The notes: generated by a model from the letters alone, not told the origin. 64,000 nt of DNA from Bartonella vinsonii subsp. berkhoffii ATCC 51672 (GCF_902825225.1 NZ_CADEAK010000002.1:153357-217356), one strand, 5' to 3'. Positions 40,508-51,004 are shown, counted from the first letter of the stretch. Numbers and translations are program-made.

Positions 40508-41254
40508 TCACGCATGTAGAACAGGTGCACAAAAGATTTTTTGCAATGCATTTTCAAACCATTGACTTAAAGCCTGATCATAGATCAAACGACCTTTCAA
40601 ATGTGCAGAAGCAGGCTGAGCACCTTTTTCGGTCAATTTATGTGCCGAACGAACCACTAAACGCCGCATCATAGCACGCGTGAATTCGGCATGAAATTGC
40701 AAACCCCATGCATTTTTTCCATAACGGAACGCTTGTGTAGGATATGTATGTCCTGTTGCTAAAAGCAACGCCTCCTTAGGTAAATCATAAATCCCTTCAT
40801 CATGAAAATGATAAACCATTTCTGGCCAATCCATCAATGCCTTTCCTTGTGAGGTGGCTTCTAGTGGATACCAACCAACTTCGACAATTCCATCACTTCT
40901 TGTACCAACACGCCCTCCTAGATTTCGTGCTAACATTTGTGCGCCAAGGCAAATACCCAAAAAAGGTTTATTTTCCTTCAATGATAGGGAAATCCAATCA
41001 ATTTCCTCACCAATATAGGCTTCGTTGTCATTCACACTCATCGGGCCCCCTAAAATAACAACACCAGCATAGTGTTCTAATGTATCAGGAAGTTTTTGTC
41101 CCAAAAGAGGGCGGTAAATATCAAGCACAAAACCACTTTGTTGCAAGAATTTTCCCAAACGACCAGTATATGTAGAGTGACGATGCATAACCACTACAAT
41201 TCTTGGTTTACACTTTCCTTGCTTTTTATCAAGACACCTTTGATGTAAAAACAT
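40508..41254 (-). CDS. Class I glutamine amidotransferase-like protein
   Basis: 248 residues. The nucleophile elbow is FLGICLGAQMLARNLGG with the catalytic Cys, and the His of the triad lies in GLQFHAEFT. VVILGGPMSVND is the oxyanion strand. These are stand-alone GATase domains related to the GuaA amidotransferase domain, without a synthase domain. The acceptor is unknown. No pathway partner is adjacent. Confidence 0.88.
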   Translation of the reverse strand: MFLHQRCLDKKQGKCKPRIVVVMHRHSTYTGRLGKFLQQSGFVLDIYRPLLGQKLPDTLEHYAGVVILGGPMSVNDNEAYIGEEIDWISLSLKENKPFLGICLGAQMLARNLGGRVGTRSDGIVEVGWYPLEATSQGKALMDWPEMVYHFHDEGIYDLPKEALLLATGHTYPTQAFRYGKNAWGLQFHAEFTRAMMRRLVVRSAHKLTEKGAQPASAHLKGRLIYDQALSQWFENALQKIFCAPVLHA

Positions 41255-41388
41255 TTTTTAACCAATCACTTCTGCAATCAAATAAAATTCCATTTTTCAA
41301 ATACAAGAAAATAATTTTAGCAAATAATATTCACTACGACTTTCTTCATTTAAAAGAAACGAAATTTCTTTCTCGACAAAAATGCACC

Positions 41389-42912
41389 TTATTCTTCTGT
41401 TTTAATCCCTGGATCATCAACATTTAAGTGAACTTTATTGAATATCTTGATATCCTGATCTTCTGTATCTTGTTTTTTTACTTGTGGATGATGCAAAAGA
41501 GTATCCTCTACAGGAGGTAATTCTTCAAGTATCTTAACTTCAACATCAGCACTTTTTTCCACAATATCTTCTTCATCTTGTTTTTTGGACACAATATCGG
41601 TAGCCTCCAATGTAAGAGGAGGAAGGTAGGGTGGCGCTTTCCACTCAAAACAGCCCAAACGACCACTTATTGGAGAAACCACTGACCAAGAAGGGAAGAC
41701 AACCCCATCACACATCCACACCGGATCACGTTCAGCACGAAGTGCCAAAGAAAGCAATTGACGCACTGCTCCCTGATTATTTTCTTGTGCCTCTTCAATG
41801 TCTGCCAACAATAAATAAACACTTTCCCGTGGGTGATATTGAAGTGCTTTTTCTGCCTGTTCCTTTGCCAATACTGTTTCACCAGCATCCAAAGCAGCTT
41901 TGGCAATAAGGAAAGCCGCTTCAAATGTATCTTTATTATAAGAAGCAAGTGTTTTAGCCCTTTTCAATCGCCCAACAGCTCCTTTCTCTCTTTCAAGATA
42001 AAGCGCTGCTAAATCAGGATGTGGTTCCTTTTTCCAAGCTGTAATAATCATTTTATCAGCTTTGCGCATTTCATTGAGTTTATAAAGAATATCAGCAGCG
42101 ATAACTATGATTGGAACAAAATCAGGTACCAATTTATGTGCTTTCAAAATGGCTGCACGCGCTGCTACAGGGTGTGTTTCAAACAAATGAAGCGCCTGCC
42201 CACTGAACAGCAAAGCCTGTATATGTTGACGCTCCGCAGTTGAACGAGTTGAGCGCGGTAAAGCTTTTTGCGCGCGTTCAAAAACAGCCAGTGCTTTATC
42301 CCACCGACCCTCAACACTCAATCGATCAAGCACAGCTTGATGCGCCCACAAAAGTGCTGGTGATAAAGCCAATGCTTCTTCTGCATATTGTTGCGCTGCT
42401 TCATAAGCTTTGCTCTTGAGAGCTTCACGAAACAATCCATAAAGCCCCGCCAATTTTGTTGACGTCTCTTTTCTCATCTCCTCATAAAGACTGATGGCAG
42501 AAGCAGAATTATTTTGCAAAGATAAGGTTTGAGCTTGTAAGAGTTTTGCCAATGGTTCCTGTTTGCCTGCAAGATATTTGGCAACACGTGCCTCCATTTG
42601 TTGTGCCAAAACACCATCGCCCGCAAAAACAGCAAGAATCCCCTGTGAAAGAGCTTGATAACCACGCTTTTGATGACGTTGATAAAAATAATGAGATAAA
42701 GCACTGGGTACTAAAAAAAGGACAGACAAAAACCACCATAAAAGCGCTAAAATTCCAAGAAATAAAATAAGCGCGCACAAAACTGTTAGAAATGAAACAG
42801 AAAACCGCAAGTGCAAAAATGTTATGACAAAGACACCGTTATGATTAGCAACCCACCCAAAAGCCAGTCCGATCACACATACAAAAAAACAATAAATAAA
42901 AACACGTATCAT
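41389..42912 (-). CDS. hemY: HemY-type membrane TPR protein
   Basis: 507 residues. Two N-terminal membrane helices (about 5-22 and 40-68) and then the HemY N-terminal domain with a row of TPR-like helical repeats (for example ALLWAHQAVLDRLSVEGRWD). The C-terminal tail is acidic and low complexity. HemY is named for its place in heme operons but its function is not heme synthesis as such. It lies after a mitofilin-like gene; the hemC/hemD genes that usually precede them are absent. Confidence 0.9.
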   Translation of the reverse strand: MIRVFIYCFFVCVIGLAFGWVANHNGVFVITFLHLRFSVSFLTVLCALILFLGILALLWWFLSVLFLVPSALSHYFYQRHQKRGYQALSQGILAVFAGDGVLAQQMEARVAKYLAGKQEPLAKLLQAQTLSLQNNSASAISLYEEMRKETSTKLAGLYGLFREALKSKAYEAAQQYAEEALALSPALLWAHQAVLDRLSVEGRWDKALAVFERAQKALPRSTRSTAERQHIQALLFSGQALHLFETHPVAARAAILKAHKLVPDFVPIIVIAADILYKLNEMRKADKMIITAWKKEPHPDLAALYLEREKGAVGRLKRAKTLASYNKDTFEAAFLIAKAALDAGETVLAKEQAEKALQYHPRESVYLLLADIEEAQENNQGAVRQLLSLALRAERDPVWMCDGVVFPSWSVVSPISGRLGCFEWKAPPYLPPLTLEATDIVSKKQDEEDIVEKSADVEVKILEELPPVEDTLLHHPQVKKQDTEDQDIKIFNKVHLNVDDPGIKTEE

Positions 42913-42923
42913 CTTAAGCCTAT

Positions 42924-44105
42924 TTACCTCTTCGTTGCCTTAAGAGATCCCTGTTGCACAGAAATCAGCAACTGTTGAAGAAGTTGATGAACAGCAATAT
43001 GTCTTTCAAGTTGATGAACAAAATCCACCGAAATATCTTTTGCATTTTGAGGTAATGTTTGCCATTCACTCAAAGCTTTTTCGTAATCACCAGCTTGAAT
43101 AGCAACTTCCATTCGTGCTGCAATTGCTCCCAGCGTCATGCCTTTAACATTTCCAACAGGACGTGACACAACTAAGCCTTTTATCCATGCCAAAACCCTT
43201 TCAGAAAAACCGGCATCTGAAGCAACTATATTTTGCATACGAACAATTTCATCTGCAACATTAGCAAAATTCGCAGCAAGTTGTGCAGAACTTGGAAAAC
43301 CTATAGTGGCTCTTTCTTGCAATAAATCAAGTCCATCAAATGAAGGAGATAATTTCTGTACTGTTTTCAATTCATTGCTATAAGATCCCCCACGCTCTAC
43401 AGCATTTTTTAGAGAACTGATTGCAATAAATAGCGCAGTGTTGTTTTCGTTTTTCTCACTATTTTTAACAGCAAGTTCTTTTTGCAGAGTTTCTAAACGT
43501 TGCTTTAAAACAGCAAGAGCATTTGCATTATTCTGTCCAACGGACAAAGCCGTTTTTATATCTTTTGATACTTCAACGAAAGATTGCATAGATTCTTCAA
43601 GACTTTTCACTTTTTCTTCTAAAGCAGTTAAAGCTTTTCTGCTTTCTTCTTGCGATATTTCATCAGTTTGAATTGTTTCAACCTGTTGTGATAAAAAAGA
43701 AGAAAATTTCGTTTTCAATGTATCAATTTCTTGAAGCACATGCGCCAATTGCTTTATTGTTTCTTCACCTTGACTCTTTGCAATTTCAGCAATTCGCAAA
43801 GCTTTTTCTCCTCCAACACGATTTTCCACGAAAGAAGAAGGAAGCACACGCGCCCATTGCAACCCCATGAAAAGACTTAAAGCAATGAGACCACCTAAAA
43901 TTCCTGAAAGAAACAAATATAGCCAAGTCATAGGGGATATGGATTGAAGCTGCATATTGTTGTTCTGCTTGTCTCTTGCATCCAATTCTACTGAATTTTT
44001 TATGTGTTCTGAATCAGGATGCACAGTTTCATGCTCAATCACAGGCTTTTTACGGCGGGTACCAACATAATGTGGTTTAACTTTTGGTTTTGAAGAATCT
44101 ACCAT
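42924..44105 (-). CDS. Mitofilin-like membrane protein (COG4223)
   Basis: 393 residues from the ATG at 44105; a GTG at 44114 is in frame. A basic N-terminus is followed by one membrane helix (about 62-83), then a long coiled coil (about 95-230) and a C-terminal helical domain. It matches the alphaproteobacterial relatives of mitofilin/Mic60 that sit between hemD and hemY and are tied to membrane curvature. hemY follows after 11 bases. Confidence 0.85.
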   Translation of the reverse strand: MVDSSKPKVKPHYVGTRRKKPVIEHETVHPDSEHIKNSVELDARDKQNNNMQLQSISPMTWLYLFLSGILGGLIALSLFMGLQWARVLPSSFVENRVGGEKALRIAEIAKSQGEETIKQLAHVLQEIDTLKTKFSSFLSQQVETIQTDEISQEESRKALTALEEKVKSLEESMQSFVEVSKDIKTALSVGQNNANALAVLKQRLETLQKELAVKNSEKNENNTALFIAISSLKNAVERGGSYSNELKTVQKLSPSFDGLDLLQERATIGFPSSAQLAANFANVADEIVRMQNIVASDAGFSERVLAWIKGLVVSRPVGNVKGMTLGAIAARMEVAIQAGDYEKALSEWQTLPQNAKDISVDFVHQLERHIAVHQLLQQLLISVQQGSLKATKR

Positions 44106-44487
44106 TTTAGTCACTTTTTGAGCACATTTTCATATAACGATAAAAGAATAAAATAAAAAAAGTTTTAAAAATGAAGTTTTTCTCAAACATCATAGCTTGT
44201 TTTATAATCTTTTTACAAAGAATATAACTTTACAGAAATTTTCAACACTACATTTTTATCCGCAACATTTATAAATATATACTTTAACCAACAAATTTTT
44301 AGAAAAGTCTTAACATTTTATACTGAAAAATACAGCATCCCTTTTTGGTGAACAGTGCTTTTCATATAGAGAAAGCATTACAACGGATTTTTTATAGAGG
44401 TATCAACTCCAAGAGAATTTCTTTGCATCTTTTCCTATCCATGATACGCAGACAACAAAGAAACTTCAACATAAGGTTTTGTTTGAA
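44106..44487. other. Gap where hemC and hemD would usually lie
   Basis: About 380 AT-rich bases between the mitofilin-like gene and tsaD. In many Rhizobiales hemC and hemD lie here. I find no stretch recognisable as either on the - strand, so the genes are gone rather than recently broken. It must hold the divergent promoters of tsaD and the mitofilin-hemY pair. Confidence 0.5.
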
Positions 44488-45582
44488 ATGCATTTGTTGG
44501 GAATAGAAACAAGTTGTGATGAAACTGCTGCTGCTGTTGTTGAATACAACAATGAAGAAAGCAGCCGAATTCTTTCGAATATTGTTTGGAGTCAAATTGA
44601 TCATCATGCACCCTATGGCGGTGTGGTTCCTGAAATTGCCGCCCGTGCTCATGTTGAAATTCTTGATAGTTTAATTCTAAAAGCACTCACAGAAGCAAAC
44701 ACACCATTAGAAGATATTGATGCCATTGCTGCTACAAGTGGTCCTGGTTTGATAGGAGGACTTTTAGTAGGCGTTATGAGTGCAAAAGCACTCTCTCTTG
44801 CCATGAGAAAACCTTTTATTGCCGTAAACCACCTAGAAGGGCATGCTTTAACAGCCGTACTAACGCATAATGTCCATTTTCCCTATTTACTGCTGTTGGT
44901 TTCAGGTGGACATACACAAACAATTCTCGTCCACGGGATAGGCAATTACCAGCGTTTAGGAACCACTATTGATGATGCATTAGGAGAAGCTTTTGATAAA
45001 ACAGCTAAACTTTTAGGACTTCCTTACCCTGGTGGCCCAGCACTTGAAAAAATGGCTCTCTTGGGTGATAAAAATCGTATTCCTCTTCCACGACCTTTAA
45101 AAGGTGAAAAACGATTAGACTTTTCTTTTTCCGGCCTTAAAACCGCTGTCCGGCAAGCCGCAACAGCTATGGCTCCTCTTACAGAAAGGGATGTTGCTGA
45201 CATTGCAGCAAGTTTTCAAGCAGCTGTTACCGATACCGTGCATGATCGCATTCATTTAGCTCTACAATGCTTTACTCACCATTATCCACTCTCTCATTAC
45301 CAAGGGCGCCGTCCTCCTGCTTTAGTTGTTGCAGGCGGAGTTGCTGCCAACCAAGCTATACGATCGACATTACAAGAACTGGCACATCAACATGGTTTTG
45401 AATTTATAGCTCCACCTCTTTCCTTATGTACCGATAACGCTGCAATGATTGCTTTTGCTGGTGCACAAAAACTTGCACGAGGGGAAATAAGTTCTCTTGA
45501 CATTGCTCCTCGTTCACGCTGGCCATTAGATGAAAAATCCCCCCCCTTAATTGGAATGGGACGCCGCGGAACAAAAGCATAA
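44488..45582 (+). CDS. tsaD: tRNA threonylcarbamoyladenosine transferase TsaD
   Basis: 364 residues from the ATG at 44488; a TTG at 44479 is in frame but family members begin [18 protein letters not shown]. The metal site HLEGH (about 108-112), the ASNHK-fold segments LLVSGGHTQ and [20 protein letters not shown], and [13 protein letters not shown] are present. It transfers threonylcarbamoyl to A37 of ANN-decoding tRNAs with TsaB and TsaE. The usual Rhizobiales neighbour gpsA is not next to it here. Confidence 0.97.
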   Translation: MHLLGIETSCDETAAAVVEYNNEESSRILSNIVWSQIDHHAPYGGVVPEIAARAHVEILDSLILKALTEANTPLEDIDAIAATSGPGLIGGLLVGVMSAKALSLAMRKPFIAVNHLEGHALTAVLTHNVHFPYLLLLVSGGHTQTILVHGIGNYQRLGTTIDDALGEAFDKTAKLLGLPYPGGPALEKMALLGDKNRIPLPRPLKGEKRLDFSFSGLKTAVRQAATAMAPLTERDVADIAASFQAAVTDTVHDRIHLALQCFTHHYPLSHYQGRRPPALVVAGGVAANQAIRSTLQELAHQHGFEFIAPPLSLCTDNAAMIAFAGAQKLARGEISSLDIAPRSRWPLDEKSPPLIGMGRRGTKA

Positions 45583-45814
45583 GAAAAACAAATTGGCTGC
45601 TTTTGTTATTCACACAGCGTTTTCACGCACCCTATGAGGTAAAAAAATTACCCATTTTTCTATCACAAAATGTGTCTCTAAAAAAGGAAATAAATTGATA
45701 ATGCAATTCTTTACCCCATTTTAAAAATTACTCTTGATGGTGTGTTATACAGAGGCTTATAAAAAGATGTACATGACTTGTAAAAAATATCAAAGTTCAT
45801 AAAAAGGAGAGCTT

Positions 45815-46276
45815 ATGGCTTATTGGCTTTTTAAGTCTGAACCCCATAAATGGTCATGGGATATGCAAAAGCAAAAAGGTGCTGTTGGTGAACAATGGGA
45901 CGGTGTGCGCAATTATCAAGCCCGTAATAATATGCGCGCTATGAAATATGGTGATAAAGGTTTTTTTTATCATTCAAATAAAGGATTAGAAATCGTAGGC
46001 ATTGTAGAAATATGTGCTGAAGCACATCCTGATTCCACGTCTTCTGATCCACGCTGGGAATGTATAGATATCCGTGCACTCTGCGATATGCCAACACCTG
46101 TTTCATTAAAACAGATTAAAGCAAATCCAAAACTGAAAAATATGGTACTAGTTAATGCCTCTCGCTTATCAGTACAACCCGTGTCAGAAGATGAATGGAA
46201 AGAAATCTGTTTGATGGGCAACCTTAAAGAAACATTCCTCGTTACTCCCAATTCCATTTCACAACAGCACTCGTGA
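45815..46276 (+). CDS. EVE domain protein
   Basis: 153 residues, the size of a single EVE domain (PUA-related). MAYWLFKSEP, WDGVRNYQARNNMR and GDKGFFYHSN are the family's marks. EVE domains bind modified bases in nucleic acids. AAAAAGGAGAG lies upstream of the ATG. It follows tsaD after about 230 bases with no gene. Confidence 0.93.
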   Translation: MAYWLFKSEPHKWSWDMQKQKGAVGEQWDGVRNYQARNNMRAMKYGDKGFFYHSNKGLEIVGIVEICAEAHPDSTSSDPRWECIDIRALCDMPTPVSLKQIKANPKLKNMVLVNASRLSVQPVSEDEWKEICLMGNLKETFLVTPNSISQQHS

Positions 46277-46573
46277 AGGATATAGCACAACCGAACACGG
46301 AAAAAACGGTAGGAATTACAGAGAAATCCTTCTAAAACGCATATGTGCTAGAAGCGTTGTACCATCTCCTTCGCGCTAAAACACAAAAATGGTTCTCATC
46401 AACTTACAAAATACTCCGTCCGCAATTCCCTACCTGTCAGCAAATAACCAGAGAAACAAAAAATTTCGTTTTTAAAAAGTTTTCTTTCTTAATTTCTCTT
46501 GCATGAAATCCCATTTTTCATGAAACTAACTCTTCACCAACTGGTGCATCAATATATTTCTATAAGGAAAAAA
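46277..46573. other. Intergenic region upstream of the CenR-like gene
   Basis: About 297 bases between the EVE gene and the response regulator. No gene seen; AAGGA precedes the regulator ATG by 7 bases. The frame of the regulator extends upstream to 46499 but that part looks non-coding. Confidence 0.4.
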
Positions 46574-47257
46574 ATGAACTGCTATACCCTTTTAATTGTT
46601 GAAGAAGATGATGATCTGCGCGCTATTTTGGTAGAACAACTGCAAATACATAAGGAATTTGAAGTCTTACAAGCAAAAACAGCTGAAGCAGGAATAATAA
46701 TAGCCCAAGAGAAACATATTGATCTCACTATTTTTGGTATTGAATTTTCTGATCTTGATGGTCGTACCACTGTTAAAAAATTACGCTCCCAAGAATTTCG
46801 TGCTCCCATCATCATGATTACCAATCATGACACAAATTGCGATACTCTTTTAGATCTTGAAACAGGCGCCAATGATTATGTGACAAAACCCTTTCGCTTT
46901 GCTGTGTTATTGGAAAGAATCCGCACGCAATTGCGCCAATACAAACAAAACAATGATGCAGCTTTTCACATTGGTCCCTATAGCTTTAAACTAAAACAAA
47001 GGCTCCTCATTGATCAAGGCAATAACAAAACGTATCTCACAGAAAAGGAAGCCGCGATTCTTAAATATCTCTCTTCCACCCATGATAAAATTGTGAACCG
47101 TAAAACACTGTTAGAACAAATTTGGGGCTACAATGAAAATATTGTCACACATACCTTAGAAACCCATATCTATCGTTTGCGACAAAAAATCGAAAAAGAC
47201 CCTTCCAACGCACAAATTCTCATTACCGATCAAAATGGCTATCGCTTAAACCTTTAA
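46574..47257 (+). CDS. cenR: CenR-like OmpR-family response regulator, phosphoacceptor Asp absent
   Basis: 227 residues. The receiver (about 1-115) keeps the acidic pocket EEDDD (10-14), Thr83 and Lys105 (in YVTKPF), but the usual phospho-Asp is Gly55, in the segment LTIFGIEFSDLDGR; the codon at 46736-46738 is GGT. The C-terminal winged helix (about 130-227) is intact with LTEKEAAILKYL and THTLETHIYRLRQKIEKDPSN, closely like the alphaproteobacterial cell-envelope regulator CenR. Identification as CenR is from similarity to the remembered family pattern. No sensor kinase is next to it. Confidence 0.8.
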   Translation: MNCYTLLIVEEDDDLRAILVEQLQIHKEFEVLQAKTAEAGIIIAQEKHIDLTIFGIEFSDLDGRTTVKKLRSQEFRAPIIMITNHDTNCDTLLDLETGANDYVTKPFRFAVLLERIRTQLRQYKQNNDAAFHIGPYSFKLKQRLLIDQGNNKTYLTEKEAAILKYLSSTHDKIVNRKTLLEQIWGYNENIVTHTLETHIYRLRQKIEKDPSNAQILITDQNGYRLNL

Positions 47258-47555
47258 AATTTCTCTCACATGAGCTGGTTCAAAAACGATTTTGATACCC
47301 TCAATTTTTACTCTGAGACCCCCAAATAGAATATTTTGTGACTTAGTAAAGAGCATTCATCACTTTGCGCTTTGAATACGCATTCTGAAGAGAGCCATGT
47401 TTCTCATTATATACCATATACCCATCTTATAATGGATTAAAAAGTTGCCTGCACACCACAAGAAAGAAGCAACATGGAAAACAAGCCAAAGAGAATGACA
47501 ACGCCACTTGACCATTACATAAGAAAAAGTTTTTCCTCTTGGATTTTGAGATTCT
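47258..47555. other. Intergenic region after the CenR-like gene
   Basis: About 300 bases. A - strand frame covers 47360-47683 with a hydrophobic translation, but it begins inside the methyltransferase gene in another frame and has no recognisable features, so I do not call it. Confidence 0.4.
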
Positions 47556-48350
47556 TCAGGAACGGCGTCGTGAAAGGGGAGTAGAAACAAAATAAGAAGC
47601 ATTTTCATAAGCTTGTGGCGATAATGCAGGAATAAAAACACGCCGTGATTGACGACGCTGTACAAGCAAACCTTGATAAACACGTTTTTGTGCCTGACAC
47701 ATTAAGAGCCCACCAAAATAAGGCAAAAGATAACGTGCAAACGGCTCATAAAAAAAAGAGAATAACCGTGAAGCATAGCCCGAAGAAGGCGCATAATGTA
47801 CAACTTCTTGCACTGGTCCAGCAATAAAATTTGTTTTTTCAAACAAACGAGCGATTTGTTGCCGACTATAAGGTTCACCGTAACCAAAAGGTGTACAGGC
47901 ATTGCGCGCCCAAAATCCAGGGCGATGAGGAACAATAACAATTAAGTTCCCATTGGGTGCTAAAACGCGCCATATTTCATTCAGTGTTTCAAATGAATTT
48001 TCTGTATATTCAAGTGCATGAACCAATAAAATACAATCAATTGAAGCATCAGGAAGCGGCAAATCTTCTTCAAAAACAAGAGCCGTAGCAACCTTATCAT
48101 TACAAGGCCAAGGCGAAGCACCCTGAGCTGCTGGCATGAAAGCGAAACATTGTTGTGCACGTGCACGCAACGCAGAAAGATAAGGAAGCGCATATCCTAA
48201 CCCCATAACCCGTTTATCAGCAAGATCAGGCCACCATAAGTTTAATTGCTCACACAACGTTGCCTGAACGCGCAGTCCAAGGGCAGAATCGTAAAAATCT
48301 TTCAGTGTGACTATATCCAACTTAACATACCGTGTAGAAAAAAACTTCAA
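47556..48350 (-). CDS. SAM-dependent methyltransferase (type 11)
   Basis: 264 residues with start at TTG 48350, which is uncertain; no ATG precedes the conserved LDIVTLKDFYDSALG. A class I methyltransferase core is seen in MGLGYALPYL, LPLPDASIDCILLVHALEYTE and the WRVLAPNGNLIVIVPHR motif. It belongs to a Rhizobiales group commonly next to a glyoxalase gene; that neighbour is missing here. Substrate unknown. Confidence 0.85.
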   Translation of the reverse strand: MKFFSTRYVKLDIVTLKDFYDSALGLRVQATLCEQLNLWWPDLADKRVMGLGYALPYLSALRARAQQCFAFMPAAQGASPWPCNDKVATALVFEEDLPLPDASIDCILLVHALEYTENSFETLNEIWRVLAPNGNLIVIVPHRPGFWARNACTPFGYGEPYSRQQIARLFEKTNFIAGPVQEVVHYAPSSGYASRLFSFFYEPFARYLLPYFGGLLMCQAQKRVYQGLLVQRRQSRRVFIPALSPQAYENASYFVSTPLSRRRS

Positions 48351-48568
48351 ACATCACAAACTTTCATATCCCCCACTTATATGGACTTCTCCCTTTTCTC
48401 CGCAATAGCAAAAGCTCTCATATTTCATATTTAAAACCCAAAGAACAAAAAACGGCACAGAATATTTTTCATAATCCCTTCATAAAAAACACTTCATCAC
48501 GCTTGTTATCTCAAGCCCTAAAAAATTTCTCATATGCTCTTTTCAACATTAGACAAAAGAAAAAGCGA

Positions 48569-51004
48569 TTAATGAAAATGAAGCAACCTTTCAAGATAGT
48601 TTTTTTCTTCTTCCAAAATATGCTCCTTACTAAGGCGTTTACGAATTTCTTCTAAAATCCGCCGCGCATGCATTTGATCACTTTCTTGTGGTAGTGCTAT
48701 ACCTTCTTGCCCTTCTTGATCTGGCTTTGAAGAAAGTGAACGCCCTAATGGATCTTTAGGATCGCGCGTAGCATTTTGACTGTCGCCGGATTCTTTAAGT
48801 ATTTCACGCATTTTTTCTAAAACATTTTGTGCGCCTTGCCGCAAAGATTCTAAAGCATCTGACTGATTTTGTATGGATTTCTGATTGTTTCCATGTTCAA
48901 GAGCATCTTCTGCAGAGTTCATTTTCTCTTCTGCTTTTTTGAATGCATCACTTGGTTCAAATCCTTGTTCTAACAATTCTTTTTCTAACGTTGATAATTC
49001 AGACTGCAATTCGGATTGACGTTTTTGTAAAGATTTTTTTTGCTTTTCTGGTACATTTTCTCCCCGTCGTTGTTCCATTTCTAATTGGTGTGTTTCATTG
49101 AGAATTTCCTGTTGACGACGCATTAAATCTCCAAGCTTATCCATCTTTTCTTTCATTTGTGCAGATTGACTCTGATTTTGCTTGGAACCTTGATTGCCTT
49201 TTTGAACTTGTAAATGATCAAGAGTCTGTTCAATTTCAGCCAACAACTGTTCAGCTGCTACAGAGGAACCCGTCTTAGCCATTTCTTCAATTAAATCCAG
49301 CTTTTTTTCTAATGAATCCTCTGAAAGATTGGAACGACTAAGATTATGATTGCTGGACTTGCTCTTGTCTTGTGCTTTTTCAGCCAAAGCATGAATATAA
49401 TCATCCATAGCTTGGCGCAAATCTGCCATAAGCCTTTCAATTTCTGTATCTGGAGCACCATAACGAAGAGCATCACGCAAAGCCGCTTGCGCTTGTTTTA
49501 AATTTTTCTGAACGGATTCGAGTTGATTATCTTCAATACCCAACGCAATCTGCCATAAATAATCGACCACATTTCGTAAGTCATCCTCTGTTTCTGCCAT
49601 AGAAAGTCTTGTCCATGCACTCTGTAGAGCAAGAAAATGTGTGATATTTTTAAGCCCATCTTCTGGACGCACAAGCAAAGCAGAAAGCATATCGAGTACA
49701 CGCTCTTGTGCTAAAGCATCAAGAGCCAACAAACGACGCAATTCACTCACTGCGCGAGCAACAGGATTCGAAAAAACGCGTTGTGGTAAGGTCATAACAA
49801 AAGTTTTGCTCCGCCCTTTCTGTCCTGCACCATCTTCTGCCACCAAAGTAATTTTGACTTCTGAACCAGCCCATGGATGGGCCGATACATCTTGGACCAT
49901 TCGCATTTTACCTTTTCCGCCACGCGGTAGAAGAAGCTTTATTTCAGGTGCCTTATAAAGAGAAGAAGCGCCTTTACGCTGATTACAAAAAGGCTTTATT
50001 TCAACAAAAGCCTTTGTCACTCCATAATCATCATCCAGCTCATACTGAAGTTCTAATGAACCCGTCAAAATCCGCCCTGGTTTTTCTAACCAACGAATTG
50101 TTGGGACCTGATCTTTAATCATTTGCAAATGCCATTGCTGTTTTTTATGCCGCGATGACACTTCTAAATTCATTGAACGTTCTAAGCGTGTTTCAAACTG
50201 AACGATAGGATCATTCAAAGCTATCTTTTCGTTTTTCTTAGAAAACAGAATTTCCTGTGCATCCTCTTCAGAGTTTGCTTTTACTGTAACGCCGGCACCA
50301 TTAACAACACGTACAACCACATTACTTCCTTCAGGAACTGCAAATTGTGTTGCCTCACCTTGTGTTAAATAAAGAGGTGCAACACCCGTATAAGCAGGTG
50401 GCGTTACCCACGCATCAATACGGATTGATGTTTCATCGACCAGAGGGCGTAAATCGAACGCATCTGCCAAATGTCCTCCTAACGAGCCAAAAGAAAAACT
50501 AAAAGCACATACAAAAAGGAGAGCACATAAAGCTCTAAGAGCCAGAGGATCACAAGTTGCACTATTAGGATAGATAAATCCGGTTTTTAAAGAGTATAAT
50601 TGTTCTGCCATACGGCGTTGATGTTCACGCCAAACAAAAGCACTAAAATCTTCATCATTCTCAAGACACAAACGATCTGTTTGAACGCTTAAAGGTTGAT
50701 TTTTAAGACCGTTTGCTTGTTCAAGACGCTGATTCACTTCTCTCGTTGTAGGAAAGCGAAAATGAATAAGAAAAAACAAACTCCCTGCAGCCAAAAAAAG
50801 CATAATCCCGAGTAAAAGCAAATGTAGCCAATAACCCAGAATTCCAAAAATACCCAACCAACTAAGCGAACAAAAGAGACTGAGAACTAAGAAAAACGGT
50901 AACAACCGTATCCATATCCGCTCAAATGAGAGGATAGACCACATCAAAACGCGCGCATACAAAAGTTTTATCTTTACAAAACTTTTGATGTTTTCATTTC
51001 TCAT
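48569..51004 (-). CDS. TIGR02302 family protein (DUF4175)
   Basis: About 811 residues from the ATG at 51004; the frame runs to 51061. Two or three N-terminal membrane helices (about 20-75) and another near 170 are followed by a periplasmic region with VDETSIRIDAWVTPPAYTGV and a long Gln/Glu/Lys-rich, coiled-coil tail (about 530-740). This matches the alphaproteobacterial low-complexity family TIGR02302, of unknown function. It lies downstream of lysA on the same strand, the conserved position. The start is uncertain. Confidence 0.85.
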   Translation of the reverse strand: MRNENIKSFVKIKLLYARVLMWSILSFERIWIRLLPFFLVLSLFCSLSWLGIFGILGYWLHLLLLGIMLFLAAGSLFFLIHFRFPTTREVNQRLEQANGLKNQPLSVQTDRLCLENDEDFSAFVWREHQRRMAEQLYSLKTGFIYPNSATCDPLALRALCALLFVCAFSFSFGSLGGHLADAFDLRPLVDETSIRIDAWVTPPAYTGVAPLYLTQGEATQFAVPEGSNVVVRVVNGAGVTVKANSEEDAQEILFSKKNEKIALNDPIVQFETRLERSMNLEVSSRHKKQQWHLQMIKDQVPTIRWLEKPGRILTGSLELQYELDDDYGVTKAFVEIKPFCNQRKGASSLYKAPEIKLLLPRGGKGKMRMVQDVSAHPWAGSEVKITLVAEDGAGQKGRSKTFVMTLPQRVFSNPVARAVSELRRLLALDALAQERVLDMLSALLVRPEDGLKNITHFLALQSAWTRLSMAETEDDLRNVVDYLWQIALGIEDNQLESVQKNLKQAQAALRDALRYGAPDTEIERLMADLRQAMDDYIHALAEKAQDKSKSSNHNLSRSNLSEDSLEKKLDLIEEMAKTGSSVAAEQLLAEIEQTLDHLQVQKGNQGSKQNQSQSAQMKEKMDKLGDLMRRQQEILNETHQLEMEQRRGENVPEKQKKSLQKRQSELQSELSTLEKELLEQGFEPSDAFKKAEEKMNSAEDALEHGNNQKSIQNQSDALESLRQGAQNVLEKMREILKESGDSQNATRDPKDPLGRSLSSKPDQEGQEGIALPQESDQMHARRILEEIRKRLSKEHILEEEKNYLERLLHFH

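Noticed and set aside
47360..47683. A hydrophobic - strand frame of 107 codons beyond the methyltransferase gene
   Set aside because: It starts inside the methyltransferase gene in another frame, and shows no domain, no start context and no conservation I can judge.
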